DNA of 64,000 nt, taken from assembly GCF_025685565.1 (NCBI RefSeq), contig NZ_JAGSYE010000003.1, positions 372,001 to 436,000 of the forward strand, written 5' to 3'. Below the pieces are notes generated by a model that worked only from the letters and a program-made list of their open reading frames with translations, ran no database searches and was not told the DNA's origin. The DNA is from Granulicella aggregans. Lineage in GTDB: Bacteria; Acidobacteriota; Terriglobia; Terriglobales; Acidobacteriaceae. A program made the translations under genes and the position numbers. Shown in pieces: positions 36,501-43,400 of this stretch; the first letter of the stretch is position 1; every line of letters starts with the position of its first letter.

Positions 36501-36663
36501 CGTCAATGGCTCCGGTGAGGCCATACTTCTTGGCCAACTGCCCCTGCCATTCTCCGAGAATCGTATCGCCCTGCTTCCAATAGTTCTGCTCGGCAGACGT
36601 GAACTCTTTGGCGTGGTAGGTCTGCGCCTGACCCGAGCTGATTGGCTTGGAAATGGTGAGCAT
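33535..36663 (-). CDS. MobF-family relaxase (TrwC/TraI-like) with helicase domain
   Basis: The 1042-residue protein starts with the MobF signature MLTISKPISSGQAQTYHAKEF and HRAGWDATFSAPKSVS, and carries the three-His metal site in APQLHTHAVIFN (about residue 175). The catalytic Tyr is expected near the N-terminus (candidates at residues 16 and 28). A TraI-type helicase follows: Walker A GLAGSGKTST (about 466), MVDESSLAS and a C-terminal TVTSHSSQGLT motif with VSVSRA. Relaxases of this class nick oriT, stay covalently bound and unwind the strand for transfer. It begins 8 bases after the coupling-protein gene, so it is the last core gene of the transfer operon. Confidence 0.92.
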   Translation of the reverse strand: MLTISKPISSGQAQTYHAKEFTSAEQNYWKQGDTILGEWQGQLAKKYGLTGAIDAQHFARLSEGQNPHTAEQLVQHRKGQEYTTADGTTVKPVEHRAGWDATFSAPKSVSLTALVGGDDRVREAHRQAVTIALTELERYTQARIGGNNPAETTGKFIVAKFEHDTARPVDGYAAPQLHTHAVIFNMTERPDGSTRALQPQAYFDSQQFATAVYQSEFTYRLRNLGYEIEAGKSGAPDVKGYTAEYLEASSPRRQQIEEAIARSGFSGPEAAEIAAHNTRDRKEIHTPSEVIAAHRQIAAEFGNQADHVVAAARERAEGLAQNRVPDAPQRAQEAVSFAKDRSFEREAVTDERDIMRDALRRGMGDLTYDQVRSNFDQRHGSGEFQTVNGEKHETGRQFTTRETIAAELATVGHMKRGQNAVEPVLPQERAAAHADTSELLNPAQRRAIEEVLSSHDRVHGLQGLAGSGKTSTLSAIREGAERNGYAVEGFAPTSRATAQLRDAGISADTLQGFLARGGEEQTKGDPDRRHLYMVDESSLASTRQMQSFMEKIKPQDRVLLVGDTRQHQGVDAGKPFEQMQQAGMQTSQLDQIMRQKDPELLRVVEHFAKNETATGVGLLQQQGRVTEIPDNAQRIEAIAKDYAAKPENTLVVSPDNASRRDINDAIRNELKGSGIVAKDDHRMDVLTQRSELTSVDREWVANYQQGDILFYSRGSKEHGIEPRTYATVASIDAAANRITVATEDGKQVTYDPERLSGITAYREISRDFAQGDRIQFTSTNRELGVSNRDLGTIDRIDGKQIDVKMDGEKERTVSFDSAKMRHFDHGYTVTSHSSQGLTTDRVLVNMDTTVHPELINTRFAYVSVSRASQDARIYTNDAGTLGERLSTDVTKTSAIELQRAPVEPTANQHVQEPPMTNSREHPQDDLRREPSTEAMVSLPEIIHHEAEVDARHYAPIEAALPKETEGYEWKRETGDIESYKHDQTGGWLHIDPQSNFYDREAQPITRENALEHAGHEPSHAVPDSLNVQPSSSDQGNDQGIGL

Positions 36664-36671
36664 ACGAGCCT

Positions 36672-38741
36672 CTAATGGCCTACAAAGTCAAAGGCTGCCT
36701 GGAGTCCTTCGTCGCTCTCAACCTCGCTGAAATCCACTGGAGCATCAGGGACAGTTCCAGCCTCGGCAGGTTCCTCTTCGGTCGGTTCGTCAACCACCGG
36801 CACGGCGGCATCATCTACCTTTGGAGAGACGACTTGCTTCACCTTCGGCACCTCGGCCTCAAGGTCAACTGTCAGCTCCCGTGCCGGTAGAGCCTTCGGT
36901 ACAAGGGTGAGTGGATCGAAGCCTAGCGCATCGTCTTCCATGTCGCGGGCTACGAAGCCGCGAGTCCTTTGAGGCAAGTCCATGTACTCGAAATGGAAGC
37001 GGGCGACGTGGTTTCCCAGCTTGAGAAACGCATGGCGGTTCTCAAGTCCTGAGATTTCAGAGTCCATGACCAAAGGCTCCACTTGGCGGTCCAATGTGAA
37101 GTTCTTCCCAGAGCGTGTACCGTCAAAGTGCGTCTCCTTCATACGCTCGATCTCGATCTTTCCGATGGCGTTCGACACCCACTCCGCCGCCTTTGGCTCA
37201 GTGGTCTTGAGGAAGATTTTCGTGGCTGGCTGCGAGAGCATTACCTCGGCTAGATGGCCGTAGATCACCTCAAGCTGGGCTTTCCCTTGGAAGCCGAGGA
37301 CGAGAGGGTTCTGGCTCTTCCGGTTCTCTGTGATGGCCGTATGGAGCTGAGGGAGACGCTGCAAACTCGCCAGTTCGTCCAAGACAAACCACACTGGTTT
37401 CTGGGTGCCCTGCGGGGCTGTTAAGAGCCGCAAAACCAATAGGTCGATCCAAAGGCTGTGCAGAGGCCGGAGGGCTTCGCGCTCGGTTGCGCTGGAGGTA
37501 ATGAAAATCCAACCCTTGCGCGTCTCGGACCACTCTGTGGCACTCCAAGTCGTCGTCGATTGCTCTTTGGTGGGCAGCATCCGTAGGCTGTCAGCTACCA
37601 GTCCGAGCGAAGCGAGGACGCCATTGCGCTGCTGCTGCGCGCCCTTCGCAATCATCGCCTGCATCTCTGTTCCGAGCACACGTTTGTCGATCTCATCCGG
37701 GTTGGACAGCCATGCGACCAACTGCGTCGGCGTCGGCCCAAAGGTGAGGAGATGGGCAAAGATCTTCTGAGGTGTCTCGGTGAAGAACTCACCCTTCTTG
37801 TCGCTGGTCGGCTGGTAGAGCGAGGCTGCAATCGCCTTGGCTTCCGCCTTCCGACGAAGCTCCTCGGACGGCCCCCAGTAGGGGCAGCGGGCATCCAGAG
37901 GATTGAGCACAATATCCCCACGGTCGGCGTCGTAGAACCTCTGAATAAACTCGCAGGCCGGGTCGTAAACGATAGCCATTTCGTCCCGGTCTTGAATCTG
38001 CCTGAGTATCTGCATAATGAGGCTGGTCTTCCCGGCCCCGGTGTCGCCCATGAGTTCGATGTGCTGCGCCTCGGCCCTTAGCGGTATCCTCATCATCTGC
38101 TTGGCTTCGGTGGTCTTGAAGCCAATCCCGTCGCCCTGGACCGTCTCGTTGAACTCTTTGGGAGTCAGCAGCACCGGCCCTTTCAAGAGACGACCGTACT
38201 TCATTTGCTTCCGGCGCTTGATGTCCTTCCGTATGGAAAGCGGGAGCTGGGCAAGCAATGAAAGGAGCCCAAATAGGAGCGGAAGTTTATAGATATCCCA
38301 GAGCTGGTCGCCTTGGAAGACGCTCGTCTTCAGGTACTCGTGCAAGCGCTTGTCGAGGTACTGTTGCTCTGGCCCGCGATAGAGCGCGCGGAGTCCACGC
38401 GCTACCGCCTTACCCGAAAGCGCAAGCGGAATATGCTTGCCACCGGGGGCGGGACTTGTACCTTGCTGGACATCGGCTTCGACGGCGAGTTGACCCATCT
38501 TGGTGCCGTCGCCAACGTAAAGCAGTTGGTACTTGTCCTTCTTGCTCATGGCCGCCCCCGCTGCCGCTCGCGCGTAGATCGGTGTGTAGAACTGCTGCAA
38601 AGGCGTCTGACCGTAGGTAAAGCGAACATACAGAAAGCAGCCGGTCATCACGAATGCAAGGAACACCGCACCGTAGGTATAGATCGGAGAATGCGGCGGA
38701 AAGATGATCGTTTCTTTTCGTCCCCACTGTTGACTTGCCAT
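36672..38741 (-). CDS. Type IV coupling protein (VirD4/TraD/TrwB-like)
   Basis: The protein (about 689 residues) has two N-terminal transmembrane regions (about 19-40 and 152-170), then a RecA-like pump with Walker A GDTGAGKTSL (about 233-240), IVYDPACEF, a Walker B VWFVLDELASLQRLPQL and LGFQGKAQLEVIYG. It ends with an acidic, proline-rich tail (EEPAEAGTVPDAPVDFSEVESDEG), a feature that helps recruit relaxosomes in other T4CPs. These hexameric ATPases link the relaxosome to the secretion channel. The ATG at 38741 shares one base with the TGA of the upstream small gene (TGATG), giving coupled translation. Confidence 0.92.
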   Translation of the reverse strand: MASQQWGRKETIIFPPHSPIYTYGAVFLAFVMTGCFLYVRFTYGQTPLQQFYTPIYARAAAGAAMSKKDKYQLLYVGDGTKMGQLAVEADVQQGTSPAPGGKHIPLALSGKAVARGLRALYRGPEQQYLDKRLHEYLKTSVFQGDQLWDIYKLPLLFGLLSLLAQLPLSIRKDIKRRKQMKYGRLLKGPVLLTPKEFNETVQGDGIGFKTTEAKQMMRIPLRAEAQHIELMGDTGAGKTSLIMQILRQIQDRDEMAIVYDPACEFIQRFYDADRGDIVLNPLDARCPYWGPSEELRRKAEAKAIAASLYQPTSDKKGEFFTETPQKIFAHLLTFGPTPTQLVAWLSNPDEIDKRVLGTEMQAMIAKGAQQQRNGVLASLGLVADSLRMLPTKEQSTTTWSATEWSETRKGWIFITSSATEREALRPLHSLWIDLLVLRLLTAPQGTQKPVWFVLDELASLQRLPQLHTAITENRKSQNPLVLGFQGKAQLEVIYGHLAEVMLSQPATKIFLKTTEPKAAEWVSNAIGKIEIERMKETHFDGTRSGKNFTLDRQVEPLVMDSEISGLENRHAFLKLGNHVARFHFEYMDLPQRTRGFVARDMEDDALGFDPLTLVPKALPARELTVDLEAEVPKVKQVVSPKVDDAAVPVVDEPTEEEPAEAGTVPDAPVDFSEVESDEGLQAAFDFVGH

Positions 38742-39106
38742 CACGCACGCTCCAGGTCTTGCTTCGTCTCAAGGGCAAGCGCCGTCTTCCGTTTCTTGAC
38801 CTCGACCATGATTCCGTCGAATACCTCGGGCGTGATCTTGAGGCCGGTTGTGAGCGGCTTTAAGAGGTTCGTGAGCATCAACCGAACCCCGACGATCTCG
38901 CTCAACTCAACGCTGGCGGTAGGTTCGACAGGGTGAGGGTTGAGTTCGCTGAGGATGAGCCGTCGGATGAGTTCTCCCGGCGTAATTCCACGGTCAGCAC
39001 AGTGCTTTGCAAGTGCCGCCAGCTCATCCCGGTTGAGCTTTGTACCGGCAGTCTTGACCCGGTAACTGGCTCTCAGGGTCACAACTTCATCGTTGAGTAA
39101 TGGCAT
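38741..39106 (-). CDS. Ribbon-helix-helix-like relaxosome accessory protein (MobC/TrwA-like)
   Basis: The 121-residue protein has VVTLRASYRVKTAGTKLNRDELAALAKHC, then RGITPGELIRRLILSEL, which fits the strand-helix-helix layout of small oriT-binding proteins. A second helical domain (residues about 60-120) could mediate tetramerisation or contact with the coupling protein. Position fits the role: upstream of the coupling protein and relaxase, beside the candidate oriT. The ATG at 39106 has GGAG six bases upstream; a TTG at 39118 is less likely. Confidence 0.65.
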   Translation of the reverse strand: MPLLNDEVVTLRASYRVKTAGTKLNRDELAALAKHCADRGITPGELIRRLILSELNPHPVEPTASVELSEIVGVRLMLTNLLKPLTTGLKITPEVFDGIMVEVKKRKTALALETKQDLERA

Positions 39107-39313
39107 CGTTTGCTCCAAGAAAGCTGAGGCGCTTTAGGGTGCTCTGAAGCGCTCCGAAGCGCCTTGTGATCTGTAAGCCCTTTGATTTCCGCTGCTGGAT
39201 CAGAGCGCCTTATGCCGCTCCAGCACGACCCTCGGAGGGGTGGAGTGTCATAATTCATCCGGTGCGTAGCACCGTTTCCATACCTGCACAAATGATTGAG
39301 GGGGCAATGCTCA
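39107..39313. other. Candidate origin of transfer (oriT)
   Basis: The only real gap inside the transfer operon (about 200 bases) contains a dense set of repeats. The heptamer-like AAGCGC/GGCGCTT motif occurs at 39127-39134, 39146-39151, 39156-39161 and, as GAGCGCCTT, at 39203-39211. TGCTGGA (39193-39199) is inverted at 39219-39225. A short hairpin CGGTGC-GTA-GCACCG lies at 39260-39274. The sequence GGTGCGTA resembles the R388 nic region, where MobF TrwC acts. Two ribbon-helix-helix-like genes flank the gap. The assignment is inference. Confidence 0.5.
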
Positions 39314-39637
39314 TTACTTCGTCGCCGCAATAGCCGATGGAATTGCCGCTGGGGGTGGTACTGACGTTGCTGGCTTACGTCCCGGCTTACCCTTTGGAGC
39401 ATCATCCGTGCCGCGCTTGATTCGCAGCGAGTGGATCGGCTTTGCATCGTTCGGCGCACCGATGAACTTCTGGAAGTCCTTGTCTTTGGTGAAGACGTAT
39501 TCGAGGGCCTTATTGACTACGTCGTCTGCGCCAACGCGGGTGAACGCAGCATACTGATTGACGAGATTGGCTGTAGGCTCTTCGAGTGAAACGGTGGCTG
39601 TGACTTTCCGGCTGGTGGTGATCTCAAGCAATGGCAT
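39314..39637 (-). CDS. Small ribbon-helix-helix-like protein of the transfer operon
   Basis: The 107-residue protein has a possible ribbon-helix-helix core (KVTATVSLEEPTANLVNQYAAFTRVGADDVVNKALEYVF, residues about 10-50) and a basic, proline-rich tail (KGKPGRKPATSVPPPAAIPS). The ATG at 39637 has AGGGAGAAC upstream; the longer frame runs into trbB and is rejected. The first 14 bases overlap the end of trbB. It borders the candidate oriT on the side opposite the other small DNA-binding gene, so a role in the relaxosome or in operon control is likely. Confidence 0.6.
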   Translation of the reverse strand: MPLLEITTSRKVTATVSLEEPTANLVNQYAAFTRVGADDVVNKALEYVFTKDKDFQKFIGAPNDAKPIHSLRIKRGTDDAPKGKPGRKPATSVPPPAAIPSAIAATK

Positions 39638-40679
39638 GGACGTTCTCCCTCTTGTTGCTGGTTGAAATGATTGGGTGAATTGCCGGAACATCGCGATCTG
39701 TTGCGAGATCCCCCGCACGGTCAAAGATGGTGTCGTATATAAACTGTTTGGTGTTGCGGTCATATCCACGCACGGCGATAATCTCGCTCACCTTGCGACC
39801 GGTGGCGAATCTCCCCACCTGGGCGACGATCTGAACTGTCTCGGCAATCTCCGCCGATATGTCGTCGCGGTTCGATTGCTGGTGCGAACGCATCGCCAGT
39901 TCACCGAACCGGCGAAGGGCTTTCACCGCAGAGCTGGCGTGAATCGTCGCCATCGAACCTGCATGGCCCGTATTGAACGAATCGAGCAGGGTGCGGGCTT
40001 CTTCACCGCGCACCTCGCCGAGGATGATGCGGTCGGGTCTCCACCGCAATGCGGCCTTCAATAGATCATTGAAGCTCACCGTTCCGGTGTGCGATTCCGT
40101 CTGGCATTCGGACGCCAGCAAATTCGGCTTGCCGATACGCAGCTCCGACGTGTCTTCAATCACCACAATGCGCTCTTCCTCGGGGATGTAATCGGCGAGC
40201 GCGTTGAGCAGTGTCGTCTTTCCACTGCCAGTTCCGCCGCTAATCAGCATCGTCTTTCCGGCCTCGATATAGCCGCTGAGAGTCGTGCCTATCTCCGGTG
40301 TCATCGCGCCAGTCTGAATGAGGTCTGCGATGGTGAAGCGGGCCTTGGAGAACTTCCGAATGGTGACGGCGGGGTTGGGCCGCACGACGGGCGGGAGAAC
40401 CGCCGCGAGGCGGCTACCGTCCGGCAGTTGGGCATTCAAGAGCGGGTGCGCCTCATCCAACCTGCGGCTCAACTTGTTCGCAATCACCTCAAGGCCGGTG
40501 CGGAGCGCCTTCGCATCGAAGACGATCTCCGCGTGCTCCAACCTGCCCTTGCGCTCGAACCACCACTGCCCGTTCGGATTGCCCATAATCTCGCTCACAG
40601 AGTCATCAAGCAGCAATTCCTTGATGGGCTGCAGAAACGATATGAGGAGGTCTAAATCATGATTTGGGTCGTGATTCAT
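39624..40679 (-). CDS. trbB: T4SS traffic ATPase TrbB/VirB11
   Basis: The protein (about 351 residues) has the GspE/VirB11 layout: an N-terminal domain with VSEIMGNPNGQWWFERKGR, then Walker A GGTGSGKTTLLNAL (about 148-156), the Asp box VVIEDTSELRI, Walker B ALRWRPDRIILGEVRGEEA and the His box GHAGSMATIHASSA. These hexameric ATPases work at the cytoplasmic base of the conjugation channel. The ATG at 40679 has TAGGAGC upstream. A Ser/Arg-containing C-terminal extension of about 30 residues follows the core. Confidence 0.93.
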   Translation of the reverse strand: MNHDPNHDLDLLISFLQPIKELLLDDSVSEIMGNPNGQWWFERKGRLEHAEIVFDAKALRTGLEVIANKLSRRLDEAHPLLNAQLPDGSRLAAVLPPVVRPNPAVTIRKFSKARFTIADLIQTGAMTPEIGTTLSGYIEAGKTMLISGGTGSGKTTLLNALADYIPEEERIVVIEDTSELRIGKPNLLASECQTESHTGTVSFNDLLKAALRWRPDRIILGEVRGEEARTLLDSFNTGHAGSMATIHASSAVKALRRFGELAMRSHQQSNRDDISAEIAETVQIVAQVGRFATGRKVSEIIAVRGYDRNTKQFIYDTIFDRAGDLATDRDVPAIHPIISTSNKRENVHAIA

Positions 40680-40687
40680 AGCAGCTC

Positions 40688-41371
40688 CTAGTCGAATGCC
40701 TGGTCGGCGCGGTAGCGAACGATAGTGAGTCCAAGCGGATTGAAGGCGAGCGCGTTGTTCTCTACGTGGTCGGCAAAGACATAGGTCACGCTGGCCGTCC
40801 ACCGCTCCGTCTTGATCTCCGTATGGTCGTTGGCGTTGGTGTACACCTTCTCGAACTCGATACGGGCGGAATAGGGCGACTGCCGGAGGTCATCGAGGAC
40901 AACGCTCTTGATGTTGATATCGACATACGGAAGCGTGCTGTCCTGCTGGAACGTCGCAATCGTTTTGGTCAACTGCTCCTGCCGGATGACGGCCTGCTGG
41001 ACATCCGAGTTGAGGAAGTAAAGCGCCTGCGTCTGGTCGCGCTCGATGGTGTATCGGTTGCGCTGGAAGTACAGGTTGGCCCACCGAGAGAGGTAATATT
41101 TGTTCTCTGCCTCCTGCGGCTTGTACTCGTAATTGCGGTAGTCGATGGCGTCGGCGTGGCCCACGTCGTCGATGCGGATGACGAGCGGCTTCATGCCGGC
41201 AAGCGCCTTCTGGCTCTTGAAGGTCAGCGCGCCCAGCATCAGGCAGACGACGCACAATACGAGAATCGTGATCTTCAGATAGGTGTTCATCACAAGCGGG
41301 TCGCCGTACTGCTCAAGATAGCGTTCGGCTGCGCGGGTGATCTCGGGCGATTTCGTCTCTTGAACTGGCAT
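40688..41371 (-). CDS. trbF: T4SS inner-membrane component TrbF/VirB8
   Basis: The 227-residue protein has a cytoplasmic N-terminus (ITRAAERYLEQYGDPLVMNTYLK), one transmembrane helix (about 34-53, ITILVLCVVCLMLGALTF) and a periplasmic VirB8-like domain with NKYYLSRWANLYFQRNRYTIERDQTQALYFL and RWTASVTYVFA. VirB8 proteins nucleate channel assembly. It sits between trbL and trbB with short gaps (8-13 bases), as in other trb operons. Confidence 0.88.
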   Translation of the reverse strand: MPVQETKSPEITRAAERYLEQYGDPLVMNTYLKITILVLCVVCLMLGALTFKSQKALAGMKPLVIRIDDVGHADAIDYRNYEYKPQEAENKYYLSRWANLYFQRNRYTIERDQTQALYFLNSDVQQAVIRQEQLTKTIATFQQDSTLPYVDINIKSVVLDDLRQSPYSARIEFEKVYTNANDHTEIKTERWTASVTYVFADHVENNALAFNPLGLTIVRYRADQAFD

Positions 41372-41384
41372 TTGCGTGTCTCCT

Positions 41385-42245
41385 TTAACCCATCACTGCT
41401 GAAGTAACGGCACCCGTAACTGCGCCCATGCCCGCGTCATGTCCACTGCTGCTGCCAGAGAAGATGGAGGCTGTAATCGCAGGAATCTTGAGAATGAGGA
41501 AGACGTTGACGATGACAAGCACGATCAGCAACGGAAGATTCTTGACGAGATTGATCGGATTGGTAAAGTCGGTCAGATTAGCGTAATAGCTAATGAACAG
41601 GTGTCCTAGAACACTCATCGTTGCGGCAGCAACCACCTTGTAGAAGGCGAAGCTCAGGTACGCCTTGAACCAGCCCCAGAAGAGAAACTCCAGTTTCTCA
41701 ACGACTAGGAAGGGAATGAAGATTGGGCCAAGAAGTCCAATGATCGTTCCCGCAACTGCACCATAGGCCAGGATCACAGTGGCGATAGCGGAAAGCACTG
41801 TGAGTCCGACCTGGGTACTGATATAGGCGAATAGCATATAGGGTGCCGTGAACATCGCCATGCCGGGACCGGACTTCGCCAAAGCTGCGTCGATCGACTG
41901 GAACATCGACTGAATTCCGTCCTGTCCGATGGTCTGAGCGAGGCTGGTCGTGCCTTGACTGATGAAACCTTTGAGGGAGTACCCGATGCCGGGAATGCTG
42001 CTGTCGTAATACTTCACGAACATATAGGCGAAGCTGAGCAGCATGAAGAAGTTGAGGAACTTCGCCATGTCGAAGCCTGGGCCGCCGCGTGAGGATGCAA
42101 GGGCTTCCTGCACGCCGAACCAGACCATCATGATCGTTGCCAGCGAAAGGACCATGCGAAGCCCGATCGCATCGACATTGGGGGACATCGTAGCCGTCAA
42201 AGTGTCGCATTGTTGCCCAATGAAGGTAAGTAATTGGTTTCCCAT
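41385..42245 (-). CDS. trbL: T4SS polytopic membrane protein TrbL/VirB6
   Basis: The 286-residue protein has about six transmembrane helices (for example MVLSLATIMMVWFGVQEAL, FLNFFMLLSFAYMFVKYY, GLTVLSAIATVILAYGAVAGTIIGLLGPIFIPFLV and LPLLIVLVIVNVFLILKIP). The conserved central region GLLGPIFIPFLVVEKLEFLFWGWFKAYLSFAFYKVV matches TrbL/VirB6 proteins, which form the inner-membrane passage for DNA. It is shorter than IncP TrbL (about 500 residues) because the hydrophilic tail is short (SGSSSGHDAGMGAV). Confidence 0.85.
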   Translation of the reverse strand: MGNQLLTFIGQQCDTLTATMSPNVDAIGLRMVLSLATIMMVWFGVQEALASSRGGPGFDMAKFLNFFMLLSFAYMFVKYYDSSIPGIGYSLKGFISQGTTSLAQTIGQDGIQSMFQSIDAALAKSGPGMAMFTAPYMLFAYISTQVGLTVLSAIATVILAYGAVAGTIIGLLGPIFIPFLVVEKLEFLFWGWFKAYLSFAFYKVVAAATMSVLGHLFISYYANLTDFTNPINLVKNLPLLIVLVIVNVFLILKIPAITASIFSGSSSGHDAGMGAVTGAVTSAVMG

Positions 42246-42260
42246 AATCGCCCCGTCTGA

Positions 42261-43067
42261 TCAGTAGCTGAATGCTTTGGTGATACCTGTTGTGTCATGC
42301 GAGACGTGACTGTTGTAGTTCGTCTCGTATCCGTCGGCGGCCTGCATGGACAGCTTCAAAGCGTCCTGCTGCTGCTTCTGCTGCACCATCTGCTGCAAGC
42401 TCTGGGCTTGTGTCATCTGGCTAGCTTCCTGTTGCGTGCGGAGCTGAAGGAGCATCGCCTGGTTGATGCGTTGCAAGGTCGCGAGCTCAGTCTGTTGGGT
42501 CGGGTCTGTGGAGTGACTGGCGGTTTCGAGCGTCTTGATATCGGCTTCGCGTTGCGGGGCATTCGTCCGCACCGTGCCGATCGTTTGTAGGCTTGTTGCA
42601 TTCACCGCGTCGGCTAAATCGACCGTTGCACCCTGCGCCGCGATAGCCTGTTGGCCTTGGGCGTTCAATGAGCTGTAGCCGGAGATTTGCCCGGTGCGCT
42701 GAATGCTTGCACCCTGGTTCGCCGCCGCCGCGCCGTTGCCGTTGCTTGCTGCATTGGTCCAAGGAAGCGAATTGCCGTATGTGTTCGCTGGATGAGCGAC
42801 CGGTGTCCATGTCTGCTGCACCATGTTGCTGTACGCGGTGTAGTAGCTGGATGGTGCCGTCGCCATTCGTTGTGCGAGGTTGTAGGTCTCCATCACGTTC
42901 TGCGTAGTCTTGATCGTGGTTGTATAGAGTTGACTGCCCTGGATAAGCTGCTGCACCGCGTGTGCTGACTGCGTAGGATCAAGCACGATGCCACTGCTTA
43001 ACTGCGCGTATGCAGGTTTGGCAAGGGTGGCAAGGGCCAGAATTAGGAACAAAAGGGTGCCTTTCAT
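42261..43067 (-). CDS. trbJ: T4SS periplasmic protein TrbJ/VirB5-like
   Basis: The protein (about 268 residues) has a signal peptide (about 1-21, ending PAYAQ) and VLDPTQSAHAVQQLIQGSQLYTTTIKTTQNVMETYNLAQRM, the N-terminal helix typical of TrbJ. The C-terminal half is a long Gln-rich coiled coil (MTQAQSLQQMVQQKQQQDALK). VirB5-type proteins cap the pilus or help adhesion. The ATG at 43067 has GGAG six to seven bases upstream; the in-frame start at 43079 is less likely. Confidence 0.8.
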   Translation of the reverse strand: MKGTLLFLILALATLAKPAYAQLSSGIVLDPTQSAHAVQQLIQGSQLYTTTIKTTQNVMETYNLAQRMATAPSSYYTAYSNMVQQTWTPVAHPANTYGNSLPWTNAASNGNGAAAANQGASIQRTGQISGYSSLNAQGQQAIAAQGATVDLADAVNATSLQTIGTVRTNAPQREADIKTLETASHSTDPTQQTELATLQRINQAMLLQLRTQQEASQMTQAQSLQQMVQQKQQQDALKLSMQAADGYETNYNSHVSHDTTGITKAFSY

Positions 43068-43135
43068 GGTTTTCTCCATGCTCGCGGTCCGGGTTGGGAG
43101 TGACTGTTGGGGTGTAGGACGACTACAGAAAAGGG

Positions 43136-43390
43136 TCAGCGCTTCGAGGCGGCGATATCATTCTGGAGATCCATGATCTTGTTGCCCAGAGGATTCATCT
43201 TGTCTCGCTGCGCTTTGCACTCAGCTTGAGTGCGCTGGATCACTTCAACTGGGGCGAGCAGGCAATCCTTTTGGTATTGGGCGTTCAACGTATCGAACTG
43301 CGTGCTGAGTGCGGTGAGTTGATCTTGCTTACTCTTACAGCCTGCAAGAGCAAGCACGGTGAACGCAATAACGATTGCTGTCTTACGCAT
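43136..43390 (-). CDS. Small lipoprotein, TrbK-like entry exclusion candidate
   Basis: The 84-residue protein has a lipoprotein signal with lipobox LALAGC (Cys at about 18), then a coiled-coil-like region with three more Cys (KDCLLAP, QAECKAQRDKM). In IncP and Ti-type trb operons a small lipoprotein, TrbK, lies next to trbJ and prevents entry of a second identical plasmid. Position and size fit; sequence alone cannot prove it. The ATG at 43390 has AAGGAG six bases upstream. Confidence 0.6.
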   Translation of the reverse strand: MRKTAIVIAFTVLALAGCKSKQDQLTALSTQFDTLNAQYQKDCLLAPVEVIQRTQAECKAQRDKMNPLGNKIMDLQNDIAASKR

Positions 43391-43400
43391 GGAGGACTCC

